Source: Anagrus nilaparvatae
Lineage: Eukaryota; Arthropoda; Insecta; Hymenoptera; Mymaridae
Direction of reading: 5' to 3'
DNA: 64,000 nucleotides
Assembly (NCBI GenBank): GCA_022575985.1
Contig: JAKSXM010000014.1
Span: 8,680,001 to 8,744,000, forward strand
Shown here: in pieces, positions 35,154-48,402 of the stretch
Numbering within the stretch: position 1 is the first letter of the stretch
How the letters are laid out: each line of letters begins with the position of its first letter
The notes under the pieces: generated by a model
The model's database searches: none
Told to the model about the DNA's origin: nothing
The model's input: the letters and a program-made list of their open reading frames with translations, nothing else
Position numbers and translations under genes: made by a program

Positions 35154-38100
35154 ATGGCTCTATCCGGTGATATTTCACAACCAATATGACATTAAGACGA
35201 CAGCCATTTATTGTTCGTAGGCGCTGATGGCAATCCGGGTCTGAATTCAGATTTTTAAAGAACAGAAAAGTTTTTTTCAAACAAATTATTATAGGTTCTA
35301 GAATTTTTTTATTTTAGAAATATATTTTTAAAAAATCCGTATAAATTGGAGTAAGTAATTTGAAGAAAAGCATTTAACAAAAAATAATAAAGTCCTAAAT
35401 GAAAAATTTTGTTTCTTTTTAATCATTTTCCGGAATTCGTATAAAGCTTAATATTTCATAGTTTTGCATTAAATCGAACAACTTTTAATTCGGAAAAATT
35501 TAATTCCGGGCTTTGCAATTTCTTAAAATTATAATATTTGGTTCATTGAATAGAATTTTTCATTCGGATATTTTAAGAATTCTACTTTGCACTTTCTGAC
35601 TTCTGACTTAGCCATTTTTTAATGTTATTTTAAATTCTTAATTCTTAACATTGAACCTTGGGTTTCGGATTTTCTGATTTTGAAAAATTAGCACGGATTG
35701 CCATCAGCGCTTATGAGCAATGAATGGCCGCCATTAAGACCAAATTTTTTTTTTTCAAAATATTTTCACCAAAAAATCTTGATATACTTTTTTTTTAATT
35801 TGGATGTAATACCTCATTTATTTCTATGAAAGTACTCGTTGTCTCCAATCCGACACGTAATTTATTGAGTATTCTTTTTTTTTTCAAAATTTTTTACATA
35901 AAAAAATTAAAAAAACACGATAATTTTTTTTTAATTTAAGGTGGTACCTAATTTTTTTCATGTCTAGTATTAACGTCTAGAATTATCGTTTTTACTCTAA
36001 ACGTGTAAAAAAATAAAAAAAACATAACCTCAGAATATTTTTTTTGTATTTGGATCAATTTTTTGAAAATATTTTATCGTATATATGAAATTAATGCAAT
36101 TAGCACCTCAACTAAATTTTTTTGTTGCCCTTTTTCGTTTTACAGCCGAAAAAGTAACAATATTTACAACCCTAGCGGTTAAAAGTACCCCAAATTATTA
36201 AAAAAAAAATTTTTTAAATCGTAATTAAAATTTTTATTTTTTAAATCTTTCAATTTAAAAATAAAAAATACCGATTTTTTATTCTTGAAAAATAATAAAC
36301 GACATTCTATTAGGAACAGATTATACACTAAGAAATAACCATTGATATACCCAAGCTCGTATGCTTCCTATGAGTCGAATGTATTTCTTGAAATAAAAAG
36401 AGAGCAAGTAACGTTCTTATAACAATTAACGTTCAGATATCCTGTTCTTCGATTTGCCCTTCGATTTTTCAGCGCCGTAAAAAGTCAAGTCATGTTCGGA
36501 ATTGACGCAATGAAAGAAAAAGCTAAGAGTTATAAAAAAAAGTTATAATAAAAACATGTTAAAAAATGTAAATAAAAATACCAAAGACGGATATAGGGGG
36601 GGGGGGGGGGGGTCAGAGGAGTCAATTGACCCACCCTCAGCGGTTTGTTTTACCTTTTTTTAGCTAATTTTAGGTTACATAATTAATGTACAGTGGTTTT
36701 TTTTGAAAATTGTATATAATTGTTGAAAAAAAGAAAAAAACAATTTTTTAAAAATTTAGCCTGAAAAAAAAGAGAATTAACCGTTATAAACATAAAATAG
36801 GCAAATCTTTTTACAGATGAAAAATTAAACCAAAAAATTAAAATATAAATAACTTGGAATGAATACTAAAAAAATTGGCTGTTAAAATTAAATAATGTTC
36901 ACGCTGCTCGATATTACTCGATAGGGCTAAAAATGACTGGACATATTTAGGAGCAAGTGTTATGACTTTTCGTTTAAAATTTCTTAAAAAATTAAAAAAA
37001 AGTTTATTTTGCCCATAACTTTTTTTCTGTTTATTTTCAACGGTTCTGTTTGTTCTCAAAATTTTACCAATTTTGTCTTCTTGCAAAATGATAATAATCA
37101 TTTTTTTTTGTGAAAGTAATATTTTTCCATATATTTATGCTAAAACGACCTGTATTCTTAATTTTTCGTTAATAATGAGTCACAAAACTATGGCCTATGT
37201 CACGAGCAGACTTTTTTTTCAATATTTTGACACTTCATTTTGACTGTTCATTGGTTCGACCCTGATGATGAAACGTACACCCACACAGACACACAAATAT
37301 ATTATTTGAAATACCATAAAAAATAAAAAAAGTTAAAAAAATTTTTTAACCAGCTTCAAAAATATTTAATAAAATTTTTAAGATACCTCCGTTTTGAATA
37401 AAAATGTAAGAGAATACGCAAGAATTAGTGCCGAATCGAATACTATAAAGTGCGACAGTAAAATTTTCGATGTCACCAGTGGACTTTTTTTCTTTAATTT
37501 TACACCGGTTTTATGTAATTTCGTTAACTGCTTTGACCCTGATGATGGTCGATGGGGTTGAAAAAAATTATGAGAGCATGCAACAAAGCGTTAATAATAT
37601 TAAGTTTTAGGATTTTTAAGGGAGGTAAAATTCGTGAAAGACGGTCATCACATGCCAGGTTGACCTCTCAAATCTTATCCGCTGATTTAGGGGGGAGTTT
37701 ACACATCTAAAATATAAGCTTTTGGGCAAATTTCAGCTCCGTAGGTCTTTAAGTCTACCCAAGTTATGTCCAATGAAACCTCCTTGGTGTTTCTCCATTT
37801 TTTTTTGTCATTTTTAAAAGAAATCTCTGAGTAGCACACATAGAAGCTTTAAAAATATGTTTTGCAGTATAGGCCACGTATTAAAATTTGCCACTAAAGC
37901 CATTAGACTGGTGTTCGTTTTTCTGAAAATCCTCGGGAAAATCAGACAAACCAATGAAAACGAAACATTAAAAATACCCTGCCAACTAGCTGGCACTAAG
38001 GTTCCTCAAACAATGAGCTAAATACTTCAATATGCCACAGATATCACCGATTACAACCATGCAATCATACATTCATTTCTATTAACTTTTAAAAGTTCAA

Positions 38101-39272
38101 AGAAAATTTATGTATTGAATTCAACTAAATCTATTTTTTTCAAAATAAAATCTAACGTAATTCATTGGATAATAATTATTCAAGATAGTACTTTCATGGA
38201 ATTAAATGAAATATTACACACACAAAAAAATATTGCAAAATTATGGTATTTTTTTAATTATTTTATGTAAAAAATTTAGAAAAAAAAATTTAGAAAAATT
38301 ACGTATCAGATGGAGAAATCCTTTACAATCGATAATTCTAGATATTCGTACTTTCATAGGAAAAAATTAAGTATTACGTCCTAAAATAAAAAAAAATTTG
38401 GCGTTTTTTGTATTTTTTGACGACAAAAATTTTGAGAAAAAAATTTAAAAAAAATTAAGAATCAGGTCAAAAAAATTACTATGAATGATATCTCTAAAAC
38501 TAGTACTTCCACAGAAATAAATTAAGTACTGCGTCCATAAAGAAAAAAAAAATTGGTATTTTTTGTATTTTTTGGTGAAAAAAATTTTGAGAAAAAAATT
38601 TTCAATAAATAAATTATAAGATTCGAGATATCGAGTAAAAACGATACTTCTAGATATCAGTACTTTCATGGAAAAAAATGAGGTACTACGTCCAAAAATA
38701 AAAAAAATTATGGTATTTTTTTAATTATTTTATGTAAAAAATTTAAAAAAAAAAAATTTCGAAAAATTATGTATCAGATGGAGAAATCCTTTACAAACGA
38801 TAATTCTAGATATTCGTACTTTCATAGGAAAAAATTAAGTATTACGTCCTAAAATAAAAAAAATTTTGGCGTTTTTTGTATTTTTTGGCGACAAAAATTT
38901 TGAGAAAAAAATTTTAAAAAAATTAAGTATTAGGTCCAAAAAATTACTATAAACGATATTTCTAAAACTAGTACTTCCATGGAAATAAATTAGGTACTAC
39001 GTCCAAAAAGAAAAAAAAAATTGGTATTTTTTGTATTTTTTTGTGAAAAAAATTTTAGGAAAAAAATTTTCAGAAAATTAAGTATCCGATTCGAGATATC
39101 ATGTGAAAACCATACTTTCAAATATAAGTACTTTCATGGAAATAAATGAGGTATTACATCCAAATTAAAAAAAAAAAAAAGTACCTCGAGCTTTTTTGGT
39201 GAAAAAATTTTTGAAAAAAAAATTAGGTCTTAATTCCATAATGTTTGTGAAATATCAGCGATTACATACATA

Positions 39273-39316
<44 letters not shown>

Positions 39317-42300
39317 CACACACACACACACACATACAGACTTTTTTTAAAAACCAATTTTTTAGCTTCCTGGGGTCCCAAAACGTGCTTATATGCCAAA
39401 AAATCAGAAAACAAAATTTGACCTAACACAATGGTTCCTCTATGAGGAACCAAAAAGTACCTTCCACAATGTGACTATAACTGAAGCATTTTTAAGCAAT
39501 TAATTTAAGTATTCATATTTTTGATGTGTGAACTCCCCCGTAAACCCGCTGTTAAGTTTCGAGAGGTCAACCTGGTAAGTGATGATCGTTTCACGAATTT
39601 TGCCTCAAGCTAAAATACATTATTTTTTACCTTTGTCACCGACTTAATAAATTACTAATGAAAATTTTCTTAAACTTAAAAAAAAGTAGTGTGCAGATTA
39701 CACAGAGCGACGAAACTTAATAAATCTGATGAATAAGTACCAACTTAAAGATTGCATTTCCAATTAGTTTTACAAACTTTATTGACATTATTTTCATAAA
39801 TGTAATAAAAAACGCATAGAAATTCGTAAAATAACCAACAACCTCATCTTTTTTGATACGTTTTCTTTAATTTTAAAATACTATGAAACTTTATAATTTA
39901 ATTGTAAATAATATTTTCCAAAATGAACTTAAAAAAAAAAATTATATCGGTAATTGTAATTTCTACGAAAATTTGTAATCAACCCCTGAACCTTTGTAAA
40001 ATAAGTAATACCTTTGAAACTTAACTTAATAAATAAAAGAGAATAAAATTTAATGATGATAATAGCGATTTACTCAGAAGCAGTCTTAAAACATTAATTG
40101 TAAGAATCTTAATAGACCCCGTAGCTGTCAATTATTTAGTAAGATACATAAATTTTGAATATTTTCAAATTATCTTTCAAGATGAAGTAAAATTTTTAAC
40201 ATAAAAAAGGTCTTAAAAAAAAAAAAAACGATCAACGAAAGAAATCTTTTGTCATCATTTTGGGCAGCTAATCTACTTTTTTTTATTTTATATTCAATTT
40301 TCAAGAGTAAATAGTGTTTGAATGTTGAAGCGAATTTATAGAAATAATTTATTTCAGTAAATTGTAAATTGATAGTGGAGTTTACTCAGAAAACAATTGT
40401 TTGAAATTTTATTGACAAGTTACCAAAATTTCCAACAGCTTAAATACTCTAAATAACTGAAACTCTAAATAATTGAAAAATTTAAACTAAAAATCTAAAA
40501 CTCTAAAAATAATCTAAAAAACTGATTACTCTAAATAATTGAAAACATCCTATTCCCTTACTTTTAAAATTATTGAAAGGTTTTAAATTGAAATTATTTG
40601 AATTTCAGTTGACGTCAAGGATGCTAAATTGCGATATGTGGCATAATTTTTTTGCTTCCATTGAAAAAACGCAATTTTTCTTTCTCAGTGAGTAGAAAAC
40701 GCGTTTTTATTATCGTGTCTTGGGGCGAAAAAAAGGATTTTCGAGCCGCTAGTAAGAAAAATTACAAAAATTTTAGGGCGCTGTAAGCCCATTTTAGGGG
40801 CATCTGACAAAAAATTTTAAATCGCACCCTCAAAAACCAATTTCTGGATACGCCCCTGCTTAATCCGACCCTTTGCTATGAAAATTCTTTATGTTAGAAT
40901 AAAAAAACTTAAACGAATACGAAACAATTTAAATTTTAAAATAGAATGTCGAAGCATTAAAGTAACATCGCGTGTATGAAATTTATTTTTAGGCCGTTGT
41001 GAAAAAATGGAAAGAAATTGGGGTCGAAGGTTACGACGAAGTATCTCACTATGCCCAGTGTTTAGCGTACCTACCAGCTGAGAAATTTGACAAAGGTTTC
41101 CAGAAACTTAGAGATGATATCGCAGAAATCAGTGAGCAAGTAGAAAAGCTGAGAAGATTTGAATTGTACATGAAGCGAACGTGGGTCCCGCTGAAGACAA
41201 TCATAAGTGTCAATAAAAGGCCAATAACCACTAATAATCTGTGTGAGCGTTACCACCGCGAACTGAACGATAAAATTGGTTCACACCCGGAACTTTGGCT
41301 TATGCTTGGTTTGAAAAAAATATTATATTAAAATATCATATTAGAATAATTTGAAATATTTTAACAAGAAAATAATTTAAAATTATAGATAAATTATTAA
41401 AAGTCCTTAAAAGTTATGACACCGATTGCAAAAGAGTAATAAAGCGACACAAAAGAATTCATAAAAGACGACGCAAACAGAGTGTAGATGCAGAAGATGC
41501 CAAAGCAGAGGCTGAATGGAAATTCGACCGGGAAAGGTGAAGAAAAATAAAAATAGTATATTACGGTCCTAGGCCAGAAAAATAAAGAATGGCCGAAATC
41601 GCACGTAAATTACCTTCCGAGGCGAAGCCTAGGATGGTAAACTGCGATTTAAGTCATTCTTTGTTTACGGCCGAGGATTATACAATTAAATAATTTTTTT
41701 ATGATTCGGATGTAATAAGCATAAATTTATTGCAGAATAACATTAGACGAATTTATTCACGAAATGATGAGTCAAGTGTGGGAGAAAAAATACAGAAGTA
41801 ATCCAATGAAATATAATTTAATAATGTAACTTAAGTACTTGAACGTTTTTTTCATATTTTTTTTATTTTCAGACCGTATATATGATAGCGAGTATGAACC
41901 GGAAATTAATCAATTCAGAGACGATAATGAAGGTCAAAGGCAACTACTTGAATTTAGAAATAGTTTAATTGAAACGTTTTCCATACTCCGTAAGTAATAA
42001 AGTTTTTCTTATAATTACTTGAAATTAAAAATCGTTGTTTATTTAAGAACCACATTTTTTTGTAAGTTCATTTATTGAAAATTAACCTCATTGGTGTTTT
42101 TTAGCTGAAGAACCGTATAATTTTGAAAATCAAGAAGCAAACGCTGACACTGCAACTGGGGGTTTGGAAGATTTTCAAGCAGGCCTGCTTAATATAATCA
42201 ATAGACATGGTAACAATTTTTATTTATTACTGAATCATAATTTGCTAATAAATATTGTAGCTATAATTGTTTTTAAAATAATCAAATTTTTAGAAACAAA

Positions 42301-45300
42301 CCATCCAAGACAAAATGAAAGTTTAGTTGATGAAATATTGAGCATCTCAGAATTAAGTGAATCGGCAGAAGAAGATATGGAATTGCCATATGAATCTGCA
42401 GATGAAGCATCGGGTGTAAATAATGTAGCAAATCAACAAGGTAAGAATTATGTTACAATTTTTCTGATTATCATGTTTATATTGAATTACCTGTCATTTT
42501 AGGAATAATTGACGTAGATAGGGAAAACGATAATTTTTCTGAAAGTAGCTTGGAGTCAGATGAAATTATGTTGGATAATGCAGAAAGAAATAATCTATCA
42601 AATGAAGTGAACAGTTTAGTACCAGCCATTGGTAAGATGTTGCTAATATATTTATACTTTCATGATTAAAAAAGTTTTAATACGTAAATTCGTTTTAGGA
42701 GACGCACAAATGATAATTGATCAACATGATCTCGCACTTGCAGGAAGTCAAGATCAGGGCGCACATGTCGCTGATGATTCGGAAGGTCTTATTTTTATTA
42801 ACATTTAAATAATTTTTATAATAAATGAAGTCGTAAAACGTTAATAATGAAATATGAATTTTAGATGAAAGCAGCCTGTCACTAAATTCTGAAAATGATG
42901 AAAATGATGAAATACTTTCAGGGAATCACTTCCAAGAAAGAATTTCATCTCACAGCTTTAATAATACTGGTATTAATTTATTAGAAAAAATTAGTTTTGA
43001 ATTATATTTTTAATTTTATTTCAACGTTTATAAGTAATTTTTTAATATTTCAGTTGAGCCTATCCCCGTTAATGTCGTTACATCAACTCCAACAAAGTTG
43101 ACAAAAAATCAAAAAAGAAATAGGCTTAAGAGATTGAAAGCAAAACAGAATAAAAAAATAATTCCTTCCAATACGGAAGTCATTGCTCCAAAAAAAAAAA
43201 TGGGTACGTAAAAAAATAATTTGAATAAATGTATGAAAAAAAGGAAATGTATGCCAGTTAATGAATAAAGAATTTTTTTTTAGGAAAGAACCAAAAGAAA
43301 AAAAATCGAAAGAAGAATGCTGAAAGTATATCTTTACAAAACAACAGTGTTCATAATTCAATTAATATTGCTGAAAGCTCTGTAAAAGATAATAGAGCAA
43401 ACGTCATCGAGAACCTACAGGCAGAATTGAAAGCAATGAGAGGTAGTAACAATTTTTATAAATTTAAATCAATTTGACAGTTTAAAGTTTGATGTATGCT
43501 TTTTGATAAATAACCTTTAAAACATTTTATACTACCAATTTGTTTCAAATTTTCTTTTAATATTTAATATTCTTATTTAAAATTTTAAGCGTACATCTTA
43601 CTTGAAGTGTAAAATTGACTTTTATTTTATGAAGTTCAAAGTATGTTCATATTTAATTTAAAAAAGTGAGATGACAAATAAAATCAGTATTCTTTTTTTT
43701 TTACTGTTAGTCTGTTGTAAACTCGCAAAAATTAAATTTTTATACGATTAAATTATTACTTTTATTATTGCAACATATTAGTTAATTTAAAGTTGTAACG
43801 GTTAGAACCAAATGATCTTATGGAGAAACCTTAATTATTTATTGACGTGGTTTTGGATATGTATTTTATTAGAATGTACCAAACAGCATACACGCCTCGA
43901 TTTTAGTTTTGGACATTTGACTTTTTTTGTTATAGATAAAGGTAATATCTGTATATAATATATTATATATAATAATATATATGGCTCAGTTTCATTTTAT
44001 TTGCAAAAATAGATTTAAAAAAAGTAATATAAAAATCTTGTTTTAGTGTTCTAAATTTTGGGAAACATTGCTATTGTAATAAAAACTTAGTAAATTTAAA
44101 AAATGTTTATTATTGTACTTAAAACTGCTTATTTCTTAAAGTACAGCAGCGACTTTTTATGATTTTTTAAAATAAACAAGAGAACTTTGGCTATATTTTC
44201 AACTAAAATGTCATCTATAGAATTAAGTTAAGATTAAAAAAATGTTGATACATCTAAGATTAAATGAAAAACATAATTAAAAAAAAAGTAAATAAAAATT
44301 CATGCATTTCTTTAGCTTAAACGCCAAGTTTTTGATAGGAAAGGTAAACGCTTTTTTGTCACATTTTAGCCACAAATGTTTTTTCAACTTTAAATTTTGT
44401 TAATGTTTATGGGGTGTGGTAAACAACTTTTAAAAATACAAACTTTAAGACAAAAAAGTTGGTGAATTCTTACTTCAGTCGGTATAAACGACCACGTGAC
44501 ACTGTTTTTGCAAAAAAATGAATATGAATGATATAATAATTGTCTATAATAATATATATGAATAATATACACTAATAAACTGTATATAAACTTTATATTT
44601 TAAACTGTATTTAAAATTAAATCATTGATCGTAAATAACCGTTGATTCCTCAAGAATTGTGTTCATTAATGATGTTTTAAAACTTATTACATTAAAAACT
44701 AATACATTTTTTATTTATATTCTTTAGTAAACTCACGAATTTCGACACCCTGATAATTACATCTTATTTTCATAATTTTCATTAAATTACTAATTACTTG
44801 CGTAAAATACAAATTTAAAATTTTAAATTCAAGTCTGTTATCAAAAGTAAATAGACTGCAAACGCCTTAATGCATATTGCAGAAATCAAAATAAATTTAT
44901 TATGAACATATTTTGCTTCAGTTACTACATAGCATTGTTGTGCTTTTAAATGATTTTGTTATTCTGTTAAATTAAACATCAATTAACGTAAAGAAGTAGG
45001 ATTCAGTTTTTTACTGAGCCATGAAAGAAATACTTCTTGCTGGTCCCTGAAAGTTAAAGCAAACTTTTTTTAAGTGTTCGAAAAATGTAGCTCATATTTT
45101 TTTTTATATTTAAAAAAGTCATTACTGTATATGTCTTCGCTGATGAAATTATTAATTAATTAAACCCAATTAACATTCTTTTATTTGCTTTTGTAAATTT
45201 GTGCCTAATTTTTTTTATGATTAACTGGGAAATGGTAAATTTTGAAAACAAAAGCATTCCATTTAGAGTTCGGTAAGAGATTGGTTTCTAAAGAAATAAA

Positions 45301-48300
45301 AAAATTTACGTCAGTAATATGAGTTAAGGTGGCTCTCTCTTTACAATAATAATAATCTCTGACCACGCCCAAGATTGAAGTTTTATTTAATGTTAAGCAT
45401 TCAAAATATTTATAGCAAACTTGTTAAAACTAGTACAATTATTTTTATTTGACATAATTGTTTTATTTTAAAAAAAGTATTTTTTAACAAAATGGAAGCG
45501 GATTAATACGCGGAAATATTTAGAATTTTTTATGGCTACAAGGAAATAGCAAAATTTAATCTGAATCTATACATTCTCTAATTTAAAACGTCAACAGTTT
45601 CATTCATTCACTCTTTGGTTTCTGTCTTAAAAGTTCAGGTTAAAAATTTCTCTGATAAGAACGCATGTATTTATTTAGAATGATGACCTCGTTATTCTCA
45701 AAAATTTGGACAACTTGTGGCTAAAATTTTGTTACAATTTTCATATTCATCATGATAGAGCTACCTTAACTAAAATTAATTGAATTGATGGTTTGTATAC
45801 ACTTATAAATTTCAGGGTAACAGTAAGCCATTGTTAATTGTATTATACCATAGCTGTTTGAGATTCAATGAAATATCAAAAAAAAAAAATGTTTCTTAAA
45901 ATGTTCGTCTGGAAAAAAACGCGAATATCTTTTTATTACCCAAAAAGCAAAGTATTCTTTTTGTAGTACGTTAATATGGTTAAAATTTTTGTTTCTTAAG
46001 AGGTCGTAAATTGGAACAAGCTTTTTGTTTACTAGAATTTGCAAATAAATTTGCGGTAATAGCATGTTTGCGTATACTTTAGGTATTGACTAACAGTCGA
46101 TAAACTTGTGAAATTTGATTTTCGAAACTCAGAAAATCATTATCCGAACAAAGTCGAATCGCAAAAACAAGAATAAGAGAACGTTAAATATTCATCTGCG
46201 GTTATATTTAATTTTAACATTTAAGAACAATATATAAGCTTGCGATGCAAATATTGGCTGATAGTGCACTTTTAGCTTATTGCTGTGTCGTAATGAGACG
46301 AATTTCGAACAAAATGTGAAAATTTTGTTTGATTATTAGTCTCGCAAACGTTGCTTCGGTAATGTTTAAGCTAATATTGGTAATTTCAGTTTTAAAAAAA
46401 GTCAATAACGATTTTTCGATAGCATCGCCAGTAAAATGCAAATAAATGAAAATTAGTCACGGTGTTTTATTAAATTTTTATGAAAATCCAATATAGAAAT
46501 GCTTGCGATGCAAATATTGGCTGCTAGTGCACTTTTAGCTTATTGCTGAGTCGTAATGAGACGAATTTCGAACGAAATGTTAAAATTTTGTTTGATTATT
46601 AGTCTCGCAAACGTTGCTTCGGTAATGTTTAAGCTAATATTGGTAATTTCAGTTAAAAAAAAGTAAATAACGATTTTTCGATAGCATCGCCAGTAAAATG
46701 CAAATAAATGAAAATTAGTCACGGTTTTTAATTAAATTTTTATGAAAATCCAATATAGAAAAGCTTGCGATGCAAATATTGGCTGCTAGTGCACTTTTAG
46801 CTTATTGCTGTGTCGTAATGAGACGAATTTCGAACGAAATGTGAAAATTTTGTTTGATTATTAGTCTCGCAAACGTTGCTTCGGTAATGTTTAAGCTAAT
46901 ATTGGTAATTTCAGTTTTAAAAAAAGTAAATAACGATTTTTCGATAGCATCGCCAGTAAAATGCAAATAAATGAAAATTAGTCACGGTGTTTTATTAAAT
47001 TTTTATGAAAATCCAATATAGAAATGCTTGCGATGCAAATATTGGCTGCTAGTGCACTTTTAGCTTATTGCTGAGTCGTAATGAGACGAATTTCGAACGA
47101 AATGTTAAAATTTTGTTTGATTATTAGTCTCGCAAACGTTGCTTCGGTAATGTTTAAGCTAATATTGGTAATTTCAGTTTTAAAAAAAGTCAATAACGAT
47201 TTTTCGATAGCATCGCCAGTAAAATGCAAATAAATGAAAATTAGTCACGGTGTTTTATTAAATTTTTATGAAAATCCAATATAGAAATGCTTGCGATGCA
47301 AATATTGGCTGCTAGTGCACTTTTAGCTTATTGCTGAGTCGTAATGAGACGAATTTCGAACGAAATGTTAAAATTTTGTTTGATTATTAGTCTCGCAAAC
47401 GTTGCTTCGGTAATGTTTAAGCTAATATTGGTAATTTCAGTTAAAAAAAAGTAAATAACGATTTTTCGATAGCATCACCAGTAAAATGCAAATAAATGAA
47501 AATTAGTCACGGTTTTTAATTAAATTTTTATGAAAATCCAATATAGAAAAGCTTGCGATGCAAATATTGGCTGCTAGTGCACTTTTAGCTTATTGCTGTG
47601 TCGTAATGAGACGAATTTCGAACGAAGTGTAAAAATTTTGTTTGATTATTAGTCTCGCAAACGTTGCTTCGGTAATGTTTAAGCTAATATTGGACTATTG
47701 TTTAACATTATTATTTTTTTATTAAATTGTTTATAATAGTTAGTAACTTGGTTAAATATACAAATAAATTTGAAACTAGAGTAACCATTTAAATGATTTT
47801 ATTTGAAATTTTATTTTGATTTTAAAAATGCATGGAAATTATTATAGGTGCAATGCGGGATGATTTTTGAAGCAAGTTAAACAAAAGTAGATTTGCATCT
47901 GTAATTAAATAAAATTCTCGATAAAATTTAACTCAGTAATGTACGCATTCGTTGTAAAATTTTTTAAATTGATCTATAGGTCTTAAAAGATTCAGTTCCT
48001 TAAAAACAGGGTAATTTCTTAGTACAAAAAAAATTTAAAGCGTATGAATTTGACTTCTCTGCCAGGGTTACTTACTTTATGTTAATTGATGTCCTGCTTT
48101 TCTTAGATACAATTGATAAAATTGCGAGAATGCTAATATTTTTTTTTTTCAGAAAAAATAGACGATGTCCAGGAGGAATTCGGCTACAAAATGAATTGTT
48201 TTATTTGTACAGTCAGGAAGAAGTGTATGAAATATTCATGTGGTCACGTTTGCGTGTGTGAAATATGTGCCTTGGTTCATAGGAGGCAGACAAAAAAAAC

Positions 48301-48402
48301 AAAAAAATTCAGAGGGAAAAGTTTATAACAAATGGTCCTACATTTTTAACTTGCCCTTATTGCAGAAAGAAATCAAAGAAGCCGAAAAAGGTTGAACTGT
48401 AA
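33227..48402 (+). CDS. MULE transposase, right-arm copy (16 exons, last exon frameshifted)
   Basis: Mirror copy of the left gene. Exons: 33227-33576, 33645-33918, 34011-34073, 34161-34367, 40993-41308, 41389-41536, 41736-41797, 41873-41989, 42105-42209, 42294-42440, 42503-42631, 42699-42785, 42865-42969, 43054-43203, 43284-43442, 48153-48402. Exons 1-15 keep the same phases and nearly the same protein as the left copy (for example Pro instead of Leu at residue 8). In exon 16 the frame shifts within A-runs near 48288-48308. Read straight, the protein ends at the TAA at 48326-48328 before the last Cys pair; the missing CPYC lies in another frame up to 48402. DDE residues, FLYWCH finger and basic/acidic linker are unchanged, so catalysis may survive even if the RING does not. 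Confidence 0.8.
33645..34367 (+). CDS. Exons 2-4, right: MULE core with both Asp residues
   Basis: DGTFQ at the end of exon 2, VLPHHPKFSHLY in exon 3, TIDFEKAA and GCLFHYKQ in exon 4. Donor and acceptor sites match the left copy (CAA|GTAAAG, TTTTCAG|GTG, TCG|GTAATT, TTTTCAG|GCA, CAG|GTATTT). Confidence 0.85.
37976..39454. mobile_element. Right-only 1.5-kb satellite/microsatellite element
   Basis: The left arm lacks this block: its A-run at 12108-12117 is continuous, while here an insert splits the same A-run. The insert begins CTGCCAACTAGCTGGCAC...GGTTCCTC and ends GGTTCCTCTATGAGGAACC. In between are about seven diverged units of a roughly 150-bp satellite (CTTTCATGGAAATAAAT.., TTTTTTGGTGAAAAAAATTTT..) and a (CA)n tract. 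The plan of a short terminal palindrome, central tandem units and a microsatellite recalls DINE/HINE-type non-autonomous Helentrons. That family call is an inference. Confidence 0.65.
39279..39335. repeat. CA microsatellite inside the right-only element
   Basis: A (CA)n tract with one CG interruption, flanked by TACATACATACG and ATACAGACTTTTTTTAAAAA. It makes long ORFs of His-Thr or Val-Cys repeats on both strands that are not genes. Confidence 0.9.
40993..41308 (+). CDS. Exon 5, right: MULE core with the catalytic Glu
   Basis: Carries NNLCERYHRELN and HPELWLML, unchanged from the left copy. The acceptor is TTATTTTTAG|GCC and the donor CTTG|GTTTG. Confidence 0.85.
41389..43442 (+). CDS. Exons 6-15, right: basic, acidic and lysine-rich linker
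   Basis: Ten exons with the same boundaries as the left copy. The basic run RHKRIHKRRRKQ is in exon 6. Clusters of Glu/Asp/Ser run through exons 8-13 and Lys clusters lie in exons 14-15. Introns are short except intron 6, most of which is a hairpin repeat (41554-41680). Confidence 0.7.
41554..41680. repeat. 127-bp imperfect hairpin repeat in intron 6 (right)
   Basis: Mirror copy of 9885-10011. Its presence in both arms at the same intron position dates it before the arms were last homogenised, or shows that it was copied across with the arm. Confidence 0.7.
46240..47690. repeat. 262-bp tandem repeats in intron 15 (right)
   Basis: About 5.5 units anchored by GCTAGTGCACTTTTAGC near 46525, 46784, 47050, 47310 and 47570, plus a variant at 46259. 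Units alternate between two subtypes (TGTGTCGTAATG and TGAGTCGTAATG). The left arm has 2.5. Confidence 0.85.
48153..48402 (+). CDS. Exon 16, right: divergent RING finger with frameshift
   Basis: Encodes CFIC, SCGHVCVCEIC and, after a frame change, TCPYCRKKSKKPKK. The order is C3HC4 as in the left exon, but the sequences differ at about half of positions while the upstream intron is nearly the same in both arms. The frame break lies in ACAAAAAAAACAAAAAAA at about 48291-48308. It could be a real mutation or a homopolymer sequencing error. Confidence 0.75.

Larger units (their letters stand above)
34368..40992. other. Large intron 4 (right), 6.6 kb
   Basis: It separates the exon with the C-x2-H from the exon with the catalytic Glu. 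Besides sequence shared with the left intron it holds the right-only element at 37976-39454. It includes a TG microsatellite (35117-35150), a satellite segment (35740-36040) and a poly-G run (36596-36611). No coding signal. Confidence 0.65.

Noticed and set aside
39196..39453. ORFs with His-Thr and Val-Cys runs
   Set aside because: They are translations of the CA microsatellite.
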